DNA of 18,795 nucleotides from Saccoglossus kowalevskii (GCF_000003605.2 NW_003128869.1:1-18795); one strand, 5' to 3'. Counted from the first letter of the stretch, positions 1 through 8,702 are shown. A program made the numbers and translations. The notes: generated by a model not told the origin, from the letters alone.

Positions 1-1290
1 TTCAAATGTCTTCAAATTTCATTTATCTTCCTTTTAGACAACCTCAGAAAGTGAAGTTTATGTGTAAAACGCCTGCATTTGTGGTGAGCAGGCAGTAACA
101 TGAATTAAATATGCTATCAGACAGTACCTATGCAGTACCACTAAGCTTCTGTTCATTGGGACATGGGACCCTTTGAACGCAAGGACCCTTTGAACTCCTA
201 ACACACGCCCTCGGTGGGCTTAAGATAGGCGGTCACCCATAATAAAGTTATGGATAAAACTGACAACTCTTCTGACCTCACTATCATAAGCAACGCTCGC
301 ATGCTATTTTTCATCTCATTGTTCAGACAACTTGCTCAACTACCGGTCGTCAACGAAGTAGAGACCAATATATTTTTACATAGAGATCAGTTACATATTT
401 CACGAAATTCTTCCATTGAAAATGCCTTGTTGAATTTGAATATGTTATCTCTAACTAAGTTCATTCGTAATATTATTAACAATGCAAATTTAATATATAA
501 TATTTTATTTAATATTCAATAAATATTTCGACAACATTACGTTTATGAAAAAAAAAATAATTAATGGGGAAATTATCCACAATGCAACATCGCATCCTTT
601 TGAATGGAACAAATTATGTGTTAGATAACTGAACCATGTTGAGTTTAACTTATTTTACAGGTTTAGTAAGCCGTTTGGAGATATTTTATCTATTGTCTTG
701 AAAAAAACATGATTTCTAGATTACTATGAACAAATACCAATTCCTCTACAGCTCTGTCTCCAAAGTGCGCCCTCATTAGGCCATTACTCTGAATTCAGGT
801 TTTTACATGAAAGTCCTACAGTAACAAGAATTGTAAGCTGGCACAACAATGAGCTGTAGAATTCAGAAAATTTATGTTAATAGTGCATTATTTAATGACT
901 GGTAATAAGTGTTTATATCATTTGCACATAAAACTATCGTAAATCAAAAAATTCCATGACTCAAAATCCACACCTAATAATAACAATACAACTCGGAGTG
1001 TTTAAATGCTAATTGACCCGCACGTCCCGATTATGGTCACATTGGTAGTTGAACTCGTTTATAAAGTAGCAAGTAGATGCACTGCAATGTTATGTTGACG
1101 TGTATAATTATTGGAAGTGTATTCCATACATAAATTTCGTATCTCCCATTAGGACCAGAGTTTACCCAAGGATCGATGTCAATGCTGAAAGATTCCGCTT
1201 ATACTGGTTACCATTGAATAAATGTGTCCAGGCCTATAGGTCGAATACGCGGGACCGTGCGATTCAGACGATGCTATGCGTAATCCAGAT
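1..1290. other. Non-coding stretch, no gene recognised
   Basis: AT-rich sequence. An open frame of 90 codons at 250-522 has no recognisable domain and dissolves into an AT-rich tail, so it is not called as a gene. The only local structure of note is a 13-bp direct repeat, GGACCCTTTGAAC, at 166-178 and 183-195. No tRNA, rRNA or known microRNA sequence was seen. This part could belong to the interior of the hAT-like element whose right end is near 1333, but no matching left end is visible. Confidence 0.5.
166..195. repeat. Short tandem direct repeat, 13 bp twice
   Basis: GGACCCTTTGAAC occurs at 166-178 and again at 183-195, a period of 17 bp. It is read directly. It is probably a small local duplication; no function is implied. 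Confidence 0.8.
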
Positions 1291-1296
1291 GCATTT

Positions 1297-1333
1297 TCAT
1301 GCCATGCCCCCCCCCCCTCTGGATTCGCCACTG
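1297..1333 (-). mobile_element. hAT-like transposon terminus (solo or truncated)
   Basis: Read on the minus strand, inwards from 1333, the sequence is CAGTGGCGAATCCAGAGG followed by an 11-base G run (C run at 1307-1317 on plus). CAGTGGCGGATCCAG-type ends followed by a G-run are a familiar hAT-superfamily terminal inverted repeat in animal genomes. This match, with one A for G, is established-knowledge pattern recognition. In translation it gives the WRIQ-RGGG peptide often seen in spurious ORFs from such repeats. The element would extend leftwards. No matching left terminus and no 8-bp target duplication of the adjacent GTAGTGTG could be found upstream, so the copy is probably truncated or its other end lies outside the window. 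Confidence 0.6.
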
Positions 1334-1840
1334 GTAGTGTGTGATTCTTGTACCGTGCACTGTGGGATTTTGGCGCGGTACTTGGCATCTCATGATCATT
1401 CCAGGTAACCCTGAAATCAGCGCATTGATATCCATTTCCTGTAGATTGATTTGTAAATTACAATAACAACTCATGTAATGAACAAGAACTTTCGTAAATA
1501 TGATTTGACTTGATAAAAATACTGTATTTTTCAAAATGTCGAAAACGGAGTGCCATGACACTATCAATTTTCTCACCTTTATTACAGTCGCTAACACAAT
1601 GTTGTACATGTGTACTATTTGCAGTATGCAGAACGATCACTATTTGTGTGTTACGCAAGAAATAAACAGAGAAACAGTGGAAGTTGTGGCACAGACGTGT
1701 GGCAAGTACTATCGACGACGAGCCGTTTAACGGCGACATACGCCCTCACAGTGGGAATGTTCAAAACGTTTGGAATCGCTTCATCGTCAGCCTACAAACA
1801 CACCAAAGCCTTTTATTTGAGGTGTTAATCTGGTTTATCT

Positions 1841-1945
1841 TTTTATTTTATTTTATTTTATTTTATTTTATTTTATTTTATTTTATTTTATTTTATTTTA
1901 TTTTATTTTATTTTATTTTATTTTATTTTATTTTATTTTATTTTA
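1841..1945. repeat. (TTTTA)n microsatellite, 21 perfect copies
   Basis: This is an uninterrupted array of 21 TTTTA units, 105 bp. On the minus strand it is (TAAAA)n, a pattern often left by the 3' tail of a non-LTR retroelement, so the DNA just to its right (about 1946-2040) may be an eroded retroelement end. No retroelement coding sequence was recognised, so that origin is only an inference. The 96-codon open frame across it is a by-product of the repeat. Confidence 0.95.
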
Positions 1946-2240
1946 ATAATAATGCCCCGTGTAGGAGTAGGTAACTAGAGTTGACCTTTCTGTTCATATA
2001 CATGTACGCATGTATTTTATTTCCTGTTTTTGAATGGAATGCATTGGATATCATCCAGTATAACTAACCATTTTTGATGTATTTTTGAGATATTCAGAAG
2101 GAAGCGTCAGATTATGAGGTGTACATATTCAATGGATGAATCAATTGAACTATCGTCACTCCTTTCAGCATTGAAGAGGTTATCTGTTGTTCGACATTTT
2201 GTTCTGAAACCAAACTGATGTTTTGTGATCATAATTTTAA

Positions 2241-2428
2241 AGAGCGATTATCGTCGCGCCACGCATGCGCTAGATATATGGGTCCCATATAAACAAAGAT
2301 GGCGACTTTGACTATTGCGCAGATCAGAGACGTTACCAAGCTTTAATTAGGTATTCTTTTAGGTGATTGGAAGGAAGGTTAAAATTGTATCAAATGTCGC
2401 AAATGCGCAGCGCGACGAACGCCGCCCT
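2241..2428. mobile_element. MITE with TTAA flanks, copy A (internally deleted)
   Basis: This 188-bp element is flanked by TTAA on both sides (2237-2240 and 2429-2432). Its ends are inverted repeats of about 38 bp: the left starts AGAGCGATTATCGTCGCGCC and the right, reverse-complemented, starts AGGGCGGCGTTCGTCGCGCT. It is clearly related to the copy at 6379-6626, sharing the core CATATAAACAAAGATGG, GACTTTGACT and ACGNTACCAAG, but lacks about 60 bp of the interior. TTAA duplication is the piggyBac signature. Because TTAA continues the palindrome of the ends, a TA-inserting Tc1/mariner-type origin with ends starting AAGGGCGG fits equally well. There is no coding capacity, so it was mobilised in trans. 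It carries NRF1-like, forkhead-like and YY1-like motifs. Confidence 0.8.
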
Positions 2429-2432
2429 TTAA

Positions 2433-2975
2433 ATATTTTATTTTGTTTTGTTTTTTATCGGAAGGCATGTGCATGCCACGCTTGCACTTTCTTAAGCACA
2501 TTTGTTTTGACAGTGTTCATTTGTGTGTGATTTTGTTTCACCCAAACATGAGATACATTATACTACAGAGCAAAGTGCCTATAGTGTATCGTGCAGTTTG
2601 GAACTTTCTTTGCAAACATCTCAAGTCATAATTGCGGTAATTTGTGTTTGTTCAAGGTTACTGACACCAACGGACGTGGTACGGGCTAAAAAAAAAACGT
2701 TAGCCTGTGCTAATAAACGTGTGCAAACGCTTAATACTGGCAAAGAAACAGTAAGTACGAGCTAAATTTGACCCATTTTCATGTAGATTCTACTTCCAGT
2801 CTCTCCTGCGCAGACAATAATTGATCTTCATGTTTGTTATGCTGCCCTCAACGGTATATTATATTTTACTGCAGGAAATCTCGTCGTCAGTGGCTCGCAT
2901 GCAGAATCTATGCAGAGTGACGGTCATGCAGCAGCATCAAAATACATGCAGTACATGCAAAATTTTCAGATTTGG
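2433..2975. other. Non-coding stretch between MITE A and minisatellite
   Basis: Open frames here (up to 80 codons) resemble no protein. A GTAAGT splice-donor-like string lies at 2751-2756, preceded by ACA and with no convincing acceptor upstream. Nothing else is supported. Confidence 0.4.
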
Positions 2976-3106
2976 ATGCCGAACATCATCTGTGTTTATG
3001 TGCCGAACATCATCTGTGTTTATGTGCCGAACATCATCTGTGTTTATGTGCCGAACATCATCTGTGTTTATGTGCCGAACATCATCTGTGTTAATGTGCA
3101 GAACAT
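2976..3106. repeat. 24-bp minisatellite, 5 copies plus partial ends
   Basis: The unit GAACATCATCTGTGTTTATG plus TGCC is repeated at 2981, 3005, 3029, 3053 and 3077. The first four copies are identical and the fifth has two changes (A for T, A for C). A partial unit, GAACAT, follows at 3101, and ATGCC precedes the array. The unit is a multiple of three, so two overlapping open frames run through it with an 8-residue peptide period; there is no other sign that it is translated. The right edge ends in GAACAT-ACCG-ATGTTC, an inverted half-unit that could fold into a hairpin. Near identity of the copies points to recent expansion. Confidence 0.95.
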
Positions 3107-3241
3107 ACCGATGTTCCGGAAATCGGATTTATATACTTGTTTGGGGCTGTAAGGGAATATAAAGTTCACTGTTCACTATATAACATCAATCGTCACGAGT
3201 CATACACGCGACTAATATAATTTACTACGAATCGGTTCCTG

Positions 3242-3274
3242 TCATCGATGATTCGAAAGAATCGCTGCGTGAGG
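3242..3274. other. Short GATTC-GAAA-GAATC hairpin and adjoining CpG-rich patch
   Basis: A perfect 5-bp stem closes on GAAA (a GNRA-type loop if transcribed) just upstream of the degenerate CGTCCCA array. It is read directly. The stem is too short to be significant alone, but it may be part of the same dispersed repeat as the array. Confidence 0.35.
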
Positions 3275-3296
3275 GCGTTTCGGTAATTCACAGTCA

Positions 3297-3355
3297 ATTC
3301 GTCCCACTTCACATTCGTCCCACAAGTCGTTTCGTCCCATTTCATATTCGTTCCA
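3297..3355. repeat. Degenerate 16-17-bp tandem array with TTCGTCCCA core
   Basis: Four units start at 3297, 3313, 3330 and 3346, each opening with (A/T)TTCGT(C/T)CCA and continuing with a pyrimidine-rich 6-7-bp tail. The regular 16-17-bp spacing shows a tandem array rather than chance. The array is diverged, so it is old. It may be part of a larger dispersed repeat. Confidence 0.8.
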
Positions 3356-6300
3356 TTTTCAGCGATCTTTTTTTCTCTCGTTTTTATTTTGATAAAACAT
3401 TTTCTGTGTCAATTTATTTGAGAAGTTTTAGAACAATTCCATAGAACACTGTGAATGCCTTGAATGACGATCACTGGCAAGCAAATACAATAACCGTTTT
3501 TTTTTTATAAAGTAACATAATCGATATGCCATTTATCATTAAACATGTAACTTTCATATTTTATTTTCGCGTTAGAACATATCCGAGAACTCTGGTGTGA
3601 TTTTTTTAAAAAAAATAACATTTTATTTATCTTAAATATATGTCGATAAGGTATAACATATTTATGTTGCCGAAAATTCCGTGGACGTTCCGTGCATGGA
3701 TGGTTGTAGGGGGGAGAGTGCATGAAAGGGACGAGTTTTAATCCAGATTTAACTCTTTTGTTTCAAGTCTTATAGTCTAGTTTTTCATTCAATCCGCCCA
3801 CTTATTTATTCAACAAAACGGGTCTGACTCCTGATTTTTAGAGCTGAGATTGTGTTTCTAGACATGAATGTTGTGACGAAGTTGAACTTTTTTTTTCGTT
3901 TCGAATATCGCAAAGTTGATTGTCATTGACAATCTAGAACACACAGCCTAACCATTTCAAAATTAGAAGGAATTTTTCTGAGTTTAAAAATACTGGCAAA
4001 CCAGGAGTTGAGACCAGACCTGTCATAGTTACAGAGGAGTGGACTAGTAGTTTATTTAGAATATTGACTTGGAAAAATAAAATGAAATAAAAAGCGAATT
4101 AAAAGAAAGTTGCGCAAAGTTATGACCATGTTTCTCCGTCGACTCGGAAGTCTTGACTGACAATATTGTTGACAATGGACGTTATTTATGTTAGCGTTTA
4201 AAACACCGCTTTGAGCAGCGTCTTCCCGAAATTTCGATCTTTTGAAAAGCTATGACGGTGTAAACGTTTTATCGATTTTTGAAAAATCATGAAAGAAATG
4301 ATTTTTTTTTATCTCGCTACCCTAAATCTTAAATGTTGTAAAAGACCAGTTGGAATGCAACAGGACAATTCAACTTATTGGTCAATAATGAAGTACATTG
4401 ACTCCGAAGAGAGATCGTACAACTGAGAAGATTCCATGAGATTTTTAGCTTAATGTTTTTCACGACGGTGTTGCTGCATTTCTTCTTTTTTTTTAAATTT
4501 CTCTGTGCAAATCTGTTTTCAAAATCCACCGGAGTTTCTTAAGACGTGGAAAGTAATTGATGGAATCTTTTTAAGTTTACCGTTGTGGTACCTAGGCACG
4601 TAATTCAGAGTTTTAACATAGTTAACACAGTCTGTTATTTGGACCATCACGGATCATGGATCATTTAGTCAATACAAGGCCTTGGCCAACCATAAACTAA
4701 GAATTACAAATGAAATGACAAATACGAATACGATGGAAAAGTTACAAATTACAAGACAGGACTTGTGCTAGCTGTGATTTAAATAAACCATTGAGTATTA
4801 ATGTATTTACACATATGCCAACTTATAACTAGACTGAAAAATAAAATAAGCCAACAACCTAGTCCAAGGATAGAATTTTCGCTTAAAGAAACTTGAGTAG
4901 AAACAATGAATGTATCTGAGAGCAATAACATCAGTTTAGTACTCAATATTATATAGTAATATCCCGATACCTCTAACATTCAAGTTTGTGCCGGACATCG
5001 TGAATAATCTGCCTGATTTTATAATCGAGAAGATTCATATACTTGTTGAACTCAAAGAGAGATTTAAATATATAAATAATATATAGCTTAATCGTTCATG
5101 ACGAGTATGTAATCCCGTCATTAATTCATTGCAAAAAATGAATGTTTTACTTGAATGTCAAAGTATCAGGATATTGTTATATCCTAATAAGCCAGTTGAT
5201 ATCCTACTTGTTACTGCAGCCAAACAACGCTGGTCCTATATGTGTAGCCGAGGAGCTTAGCATCAAACTTTTTTTAAGCAAGCGTAACAAGCTTTTGTAA
5301 TGCACCGTTTGAAATATTCGCAACAAATAGGTAATCTGTCACACCCACCAACAACCGCCAAATGGTTAACATTATTGTGTGCTCCTATGTGCTCCTGCCA
5401 GTGTGTGCTATTCAAAATTTAAATTGAACACGCTCGATACTCTCTGAATTTAATTCACCAGCAGATTTTACTACCATAGTAAATTGCCAGTACTATAATG
5501 GCATCGAGGATTTTGAAAGCATCTGGAACAGATACACCTCCAATCCCCGGTCGTTTATATATGATAACTTGAAGAGTTTGTATTGGTTAAAGCGCCCTCA
5601 CAATTGTCTTAGACTTGATTTGGCAGGCGGCCACGATACTAGTAGTCTAAAATAAGCAACAGATCTATATAGTTATGTTTTGTAGTACTACTAACTTGGT
5701 TTTTTTCGAAGTGCCATTTTTCATAATGTCTAAGAATGTCGGCATTTTCAACGACAGTTGTTTTTGTTTTAGTCAAATTTGATAGGCATATCTGCTGCAT
5801 CCGCGATGTCATTATAATACCAATTGATTCTCATTTACATAAATTCCATCCGCGGTTTAATTGTCTATGTAACCTTTTAACTAGTTTATAAAAACTGAAA
5901 AAATTAAATGACTCAACATGTTAGTATGTCTAGATCTTACTAGACAGGCATGGGATTTGAATACAGACGATACCATTGAAAAATATGGTTTATTCTAGGG
6001 AAAGCTTTAGAAATGTCGACCATTATATAATTGTATTGAACTTTTTTTTTCAAAAATTTATAGAACGAAACCATTCGGTCCTAAGCATCTCTGTTTTTAT
6101 TTATATGTTACAGGATTTTTGACCTCCTGAATGGAAATGTCATCGTTAACAGACATATACATATTTTCACCTCGTAATTTAAACTCTACGCTATGTTGGT
6201 TAGGTCTGTTAAGATTTAGTAAACTTTTTAAATATTCAAATCAGGCCGGCTGTGACTATTCACCAGAAATGTTGGCCACCATTTCAACCGTCAGCTAGTG

Positions 6301-6370
6301 TATTACTTTCTTTATATACTTTTTGTATTGCATGTACATGAAGTGTTCTAGCTGTTATAAATCCCTAAAT
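3356..6370. other. Long AT-rich stretch with no supported gene
   Basis: No open frame above about 72 codons and none with a recognisable domain. There are homopolymer runs (for example T or A runs near 3497, 3601, 3888, 4300 and 4485). There are a few small hairpins: AGGATAT-TGTT-ATATCCT at 5168-5185, TTTACTA-CCA-TAGTAAA at 5467-5483, and TGCCA/TGGCA just after it. No tRNA, rRNA, transposase fragment or convincing exon was found. Confidence 0.5.
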
Positions 6371-6378
6371 CTTATTGA

Positions 6379-6626
6379 AGGGCGGTAGTCGTCACGTCAC
6401 GCATGCGCGAGATGTATGAGTCTCATATAAACAAAGATGGTGACTTTGACTGTTGACGGCTCAACGAGTACAAACTAAGACGCTACCAAGTTTAGCATTA
6501 GTGCAACTCGCGCCCAGGTCAAACCTCATACTTGTGATTTCCATTAAAAGAGCGCATTGGATTATGGGAAAATCAATGTTTATCATCACAAATGTCGCAC
6601 ATGCGCAGCGCGACGACTGCCGCCCT
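6379..6626. mobile_element. MITE with TTGA/TTAA flanks, copy B (fuller copy)
   Basis: This 248-bp element is the longer relative of copy A. The left end starts AGGGCGGTAGTCGTCACG; the right end, reverse-complemented, starts AGGGCGGCAGTCGTCGCG, and pairing continues through GCATG(C/T)GCGA for about 38 bp. Flanks are TTGA (6375-6378) and TTAA (6627-6630), consistent with a TTAA duplication that has since mutated. The interior holds CATATAAACAAAGATGGTGAC, about 60 bp absent from copy A, and a CpG-containing patch near 6507. A 62-codon plus ORF and a 64-codon minus ORF fall almost entirely inside it and are not genes. Family: piggyBac-type by TTAA target, or Tc1/mariner-type if the target is TA. 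Confidence 0.8.
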
Positions 6627-6630
6627 TTAA

Positions 6631-7380
6631 CAATATCTTGAGCAATATTTGTCAATTCTCCAACAAATGAATGAGAACTTGTATCAAAAATTCACGTCAC
6701 GGTGGTACGTTTCCCAGTAAAAAGAGCATCGCGTCAAAATGTTAAATGTATATGTAGCACTTGCGAATCCAAACGTGGTGTTGAGATTACATAATCCCAG
6801 TGATCAAATAACGATCGAATAGTTGTATAACTGTAGTTTGTATTTTATATCATTAAACGTACCATATTTGTGTATCATCTGGAAATACTAGTATGTGACC
6901 GTTTCTATGTAAAAAGAAAAATACGAACAAAATAAAACGTAATTAAAGAATAAATATTTCAAAAACAATTCTGTCACACATGTTGATGGGTAATCAATCG
7001 CAGAAGGACGATGTTTGAATTTGTTGAAATTACTTTTTTAATGTATGTTCTTAAAATAAGTGTTTTTGCACGTACCTGCATTTAATCTAGTCCTAGAGCT
7101 AGAATTTGTAAAATTGTGTTGTTATGGTGATATGCAATTTGTTATTTTTAAATAGCCAGCCAACGTGAAATACCAACTTGATTTCAACTAGAAATATCTC
7201 ACCCCAAAGAATGACAATAACATAGTTTTTTTTGGGGGGGGGGTATCGATATCATCGGCCATAACTAGTCAGTTATGCATTTTGCGTGTACATGCTAACG
7301 TGTACATGACCTAAAATTAAACAGAAAAATAGATAAATTAACTACGTTAATGTTACTGTGCAATACTTCTTGTCTTTCAA
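6631..7380. other. Non-coding stretch with T8/G10 homopolymer junction
   Basis: No gene is supported. A run of 8 T (7226-7233) passes directly into 10 G (7234-7243). A 10-bp direct repeat, CGTGTACATG, lies at 7285-7294 and 7299-7308. The remainder is AT-rich single-copy-looking DNA. Confidence 0.45.
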
Positions 7381-7443
7381 CAAACCACGTAATGAAAAAG
7401 AAGGGGTGGTTTGCTTATCTAGAAGCCCCTTCTGAACAGTGAA
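7381..7443. repeat. Two interlocked perfect 8-bp inverted repeats
   Basis: CAAACCAC at 7381-7388 pairs with GTGGTTTG at 7406-7413. AGAAGGGG at 7399-7406 pairs with CCCCTTCT at 7436-7443. The arms alternate in order (a, b, a', b'), so in RNA the two stems would form an H-type pseudoknot topology, sharing only G7406. Seen directly; whether it is transcribed is unknown. It lies just beyond the AATAAA of the candidate minus-strand gene. Confidence 0.6.
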
Positions 7444-7465
7444 GAAATGTTGCTAAAAATACATC

Positions 7466-7471
7466 TTTATT
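7466..7471 (-). promoter_or_regulatory. Candidate polyadenylation signal AATAAA
   Basis: TTTATT on plus reads AATAAA on minus. It lies about 220 bp downstream of the stop codon of the candidate minus-strand terminal exon, a normal 3'-UTR distance. AATAAA is common in AT-rich DNA, so position is the main support. Confidence 0.35.
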
Positions 7472-7584
7472 CAGTTGAAAAAGAAAAAGCGCAACAAGCG
7501 CGCATGTCTCTCTGGTCGTTGACGGCCTCCTTACTTCCTAAGTAGATACCAATGGGCAGTCAGCTATATTCATATTGCAGCCTT

Positions 7585-7601
7585 GGGTCAACTCGGGGTC
7601 A
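7585..7601 (+). promoter_or_regulatory. DR5 nuclear-receptor-like element
   Basis: Two identical half-sites GGGTCA (7585-7590 and 7596-7601) are separated by ACTCG, a direct repeat with 5-bp spacing. DR5 of RGKTCA half-sites is the classical retinoic-acid-receptor/RXR arrangement. Duplicated half-sites can also arise as a simple 11-bp tandem duplication. It lies in the presumed 3' region of the candidate minus-strand gene. Confidence 0.35.
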
Positions 7602-7691
7602 ACTACGCTATTACATAATGAAACATGACGTGTGTTTGATAACTATGACGCATCGTTATAACATTAAATTGTCAGGAAATTTCTGTGACTG

Positions 7692-7945
7692 CTAACAGAA
7701 ACAGTTTTGGCGTTCCGGTTCTGTATACATATATCCCTCCGCGTGCTGTGGGTACGGCACGACCTGCGGCGACTTGTCTTGGAGTCCAAAAGCAACAGTT
7801 TCTTCCCTGAGTTTCTTGGTGGATTGCTTATAGTCAACCACGCATTGTATTTGGTGGTATCTGCTTAACCCGGGCTTTAGTAATAACCGTATAACACAGA
7901 TCTGGTCAGACACTGAACGTGCCAGGATTTGCGTAAACGAAATAC
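7692..7945 (-). CDS. Candidate terminal coding exon of an unrecognised protein (partial)
   Basis: An open frame on minus ends with a stop at 7694-7692. The C-terminal part reads DYKQSTKKLREETVAFG, then a proline/tyrosine-rich tail ...VVPYPQHAEGYMYTEPERQNCFC. Three things suggest real coding: the stretch is far less AT-rich than its surroundings, a hand count of third codon positions gives about half G or C in an AT-rich background, and an AATAAA signal follows about 220 bp downstream. The 5' edge is uncertain. AG acceptors in usable position occur after TTCAG near 7915, after AAGCAG near 7865, and after CTATAAG near 7832, none with a strong pyrimidine tract. The methionine at the frame start (7961) need not be used. 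The short basic/acidic segment and Cys-rich end look like the cytoplasmic tail of a membrane protein, but I recognise no family, and NCFC is not a CaaX box. No partner exon was identified in the window. Confidence 0.35.
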
Positions 7946-7976
7946 CATCAGCGAAATTCAATCCCTATACGAGGAT

Positions 7977-8040
7977 CGCGAATATCGCGTATCGTATATC
8001 ACGGTTATTAGTAATCGTGCGTGTATCACGGCGACATCAA
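7977..8040. repeat. CpG-rich patch with short inverted repeats
   Basis: CGCGA-ATA-TCGCG (7977-7989) is a perfect 5-bp inverted repeat, followed by CACGGTTA-TTAG-TAATCGTG (one mismatch) and TATCACGG twice. The density of CpG is unusual for this window. It may be a small regulatory patch or the remnant of a repeat; nothing identifies it further. Confidence 0.4.
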
Positions 8041-8326
8041 CGTGATCCACACTTCCTGTTTTAAAAATCGAACGGCTGCATTGACTTTATTGTGCTTCAC
8101 AAGTACGCCAAAATAAGGTATGGATTTGATTTTACTTAAACGGTTCTTTATTTCAAACATCCAAATACAGTACATTGACATTGACTACATGTATTCTAAG
8201 AACTCTGGTATGAACCGCGTCAATGCATGGTGGCCGGGATATGGCGGATAAGTTCATTGTTTTGTCTGATACCAACATAAACAAAGTCAAGATCAGTGTT
8301 GTTTATGTCATTCAGTTTAGCCTGAC

Positions 8327-8369
8327 CATGGAAGGTACTCCGTTAGTACCTTCCATGTACCTTCCATGG
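8327..8369. repeat. Perfect 13-bp hairpin with duplicated arm
   Basis: CATGGAAGGTACT (8327-8339), loop CCGTT, then AGTACCTTCCATG (8345-8357) forms a perfect stem. The right arm is then repeated as TACCTTCCATGG (8358-8369). The block is bracketed by CCTGACC at 8321-8327 and 8370-8376. This looks like a templated insertion or fold-back replication error at a CCTGACC/CCATGG site. The 69-codon ORF across it is not considered a gene. Confidence 0.75.
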
Positions 8370-8445
8370 CCTGACCGTGCTGTGTTTGCACGCAATAATG
8401 AACTATCATGCCCCAATGTTATCGATCTATGATTATTTTGATTTA

Positions 8446-8702
8446 GGGGTTGACCATTAGAAACATGGGGTGGGGGCAGAACTGACAAAAAAATTCACAG
8501 GAAAAGTTAGGGAAAAAAATCCAGCAGGGATTAACAGAAAAACAAAAAAATTAACATGCTTATTTCTTAGGGGGAGAATGTAATCCAGTGGAAATAAAAA
8601 GATTACAGCAATTCATCACGGGGAAAACACAAAAACAAGTGGAAGAACTTGTGCATAATTTTTCTGTCATTGTCCCACGCAGAATTTATAATGGTTCAAC
8701 CC
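8446..8702. mobile_element. PIF/Harbinger-like MITE, complete, with TTA target duplication
   Basis: The element is 257 bp. The left end is GGGGTTGACCATTAGAAA; the right end, reverse-complemented, is GGGTTGAACCATTATAAA. Similarity continues inwards through GTGGG, then ACAAAAAAATT versus ACAGAAAAATT, giving imperfect terminal inverted repeats of about 55 bp. It is flanked by TTA on both sides (8443-8445 and 8703-8705). A 3-bp TTA/TAA duplication with ends starting with a G run is the PIF/Harbinger (Tourist-type) signature. The plus strand of the interior is strongly purine-rich with A runs. There is no transposase, so it is non-autonomous. Confidence 0.75.

Noticed and set aside
195-230. CGCCCTCGGTGG resembling a CTCF core
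   Set aside because: Alignment to the CTCF consensus needs a deletion; other CGCCCTC strings in the window lack the rest of the motif.
250-522. 90-codon plus-strand open frame
   Set aside because: No recognisable domain, AT-rich tail of Asn/Ile codons, and no promoter or splice context; consistent with a chance ORF.
1274-1609. 111-codon minus ORF with a WRIQRGGG peptide
   Set aside because: The peptide comes from the hAT-like terminus and its G run, a common artefact of translated repeats.
1684-1974. 96-codon ORF rich in FILFYF repeats
   Set aside because: Created by the TTTTA microsatellite.
2740-2760. GTAAGT donor-like site after ACA
   Set aside because: No credible acceptor or coding frame upstream; single donor-like strings are expected by chance.
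2821-3162. Two overlapping ORFs with 8-residue repeats
   Set aside because: By-product of a 24-bp minisatellite whose length is a multiple of three.
6453-6655. ORFs on both strands at 6.5 kb
   Set aside because: Almost entirely inside a non-coding MITE that is recognisable at 2241-2428 as well.
8223-8432. 69-codon plus ORF
   Set aside because: Spans the fold-back hairpin and duplicated arm; no protein similarity recognised.
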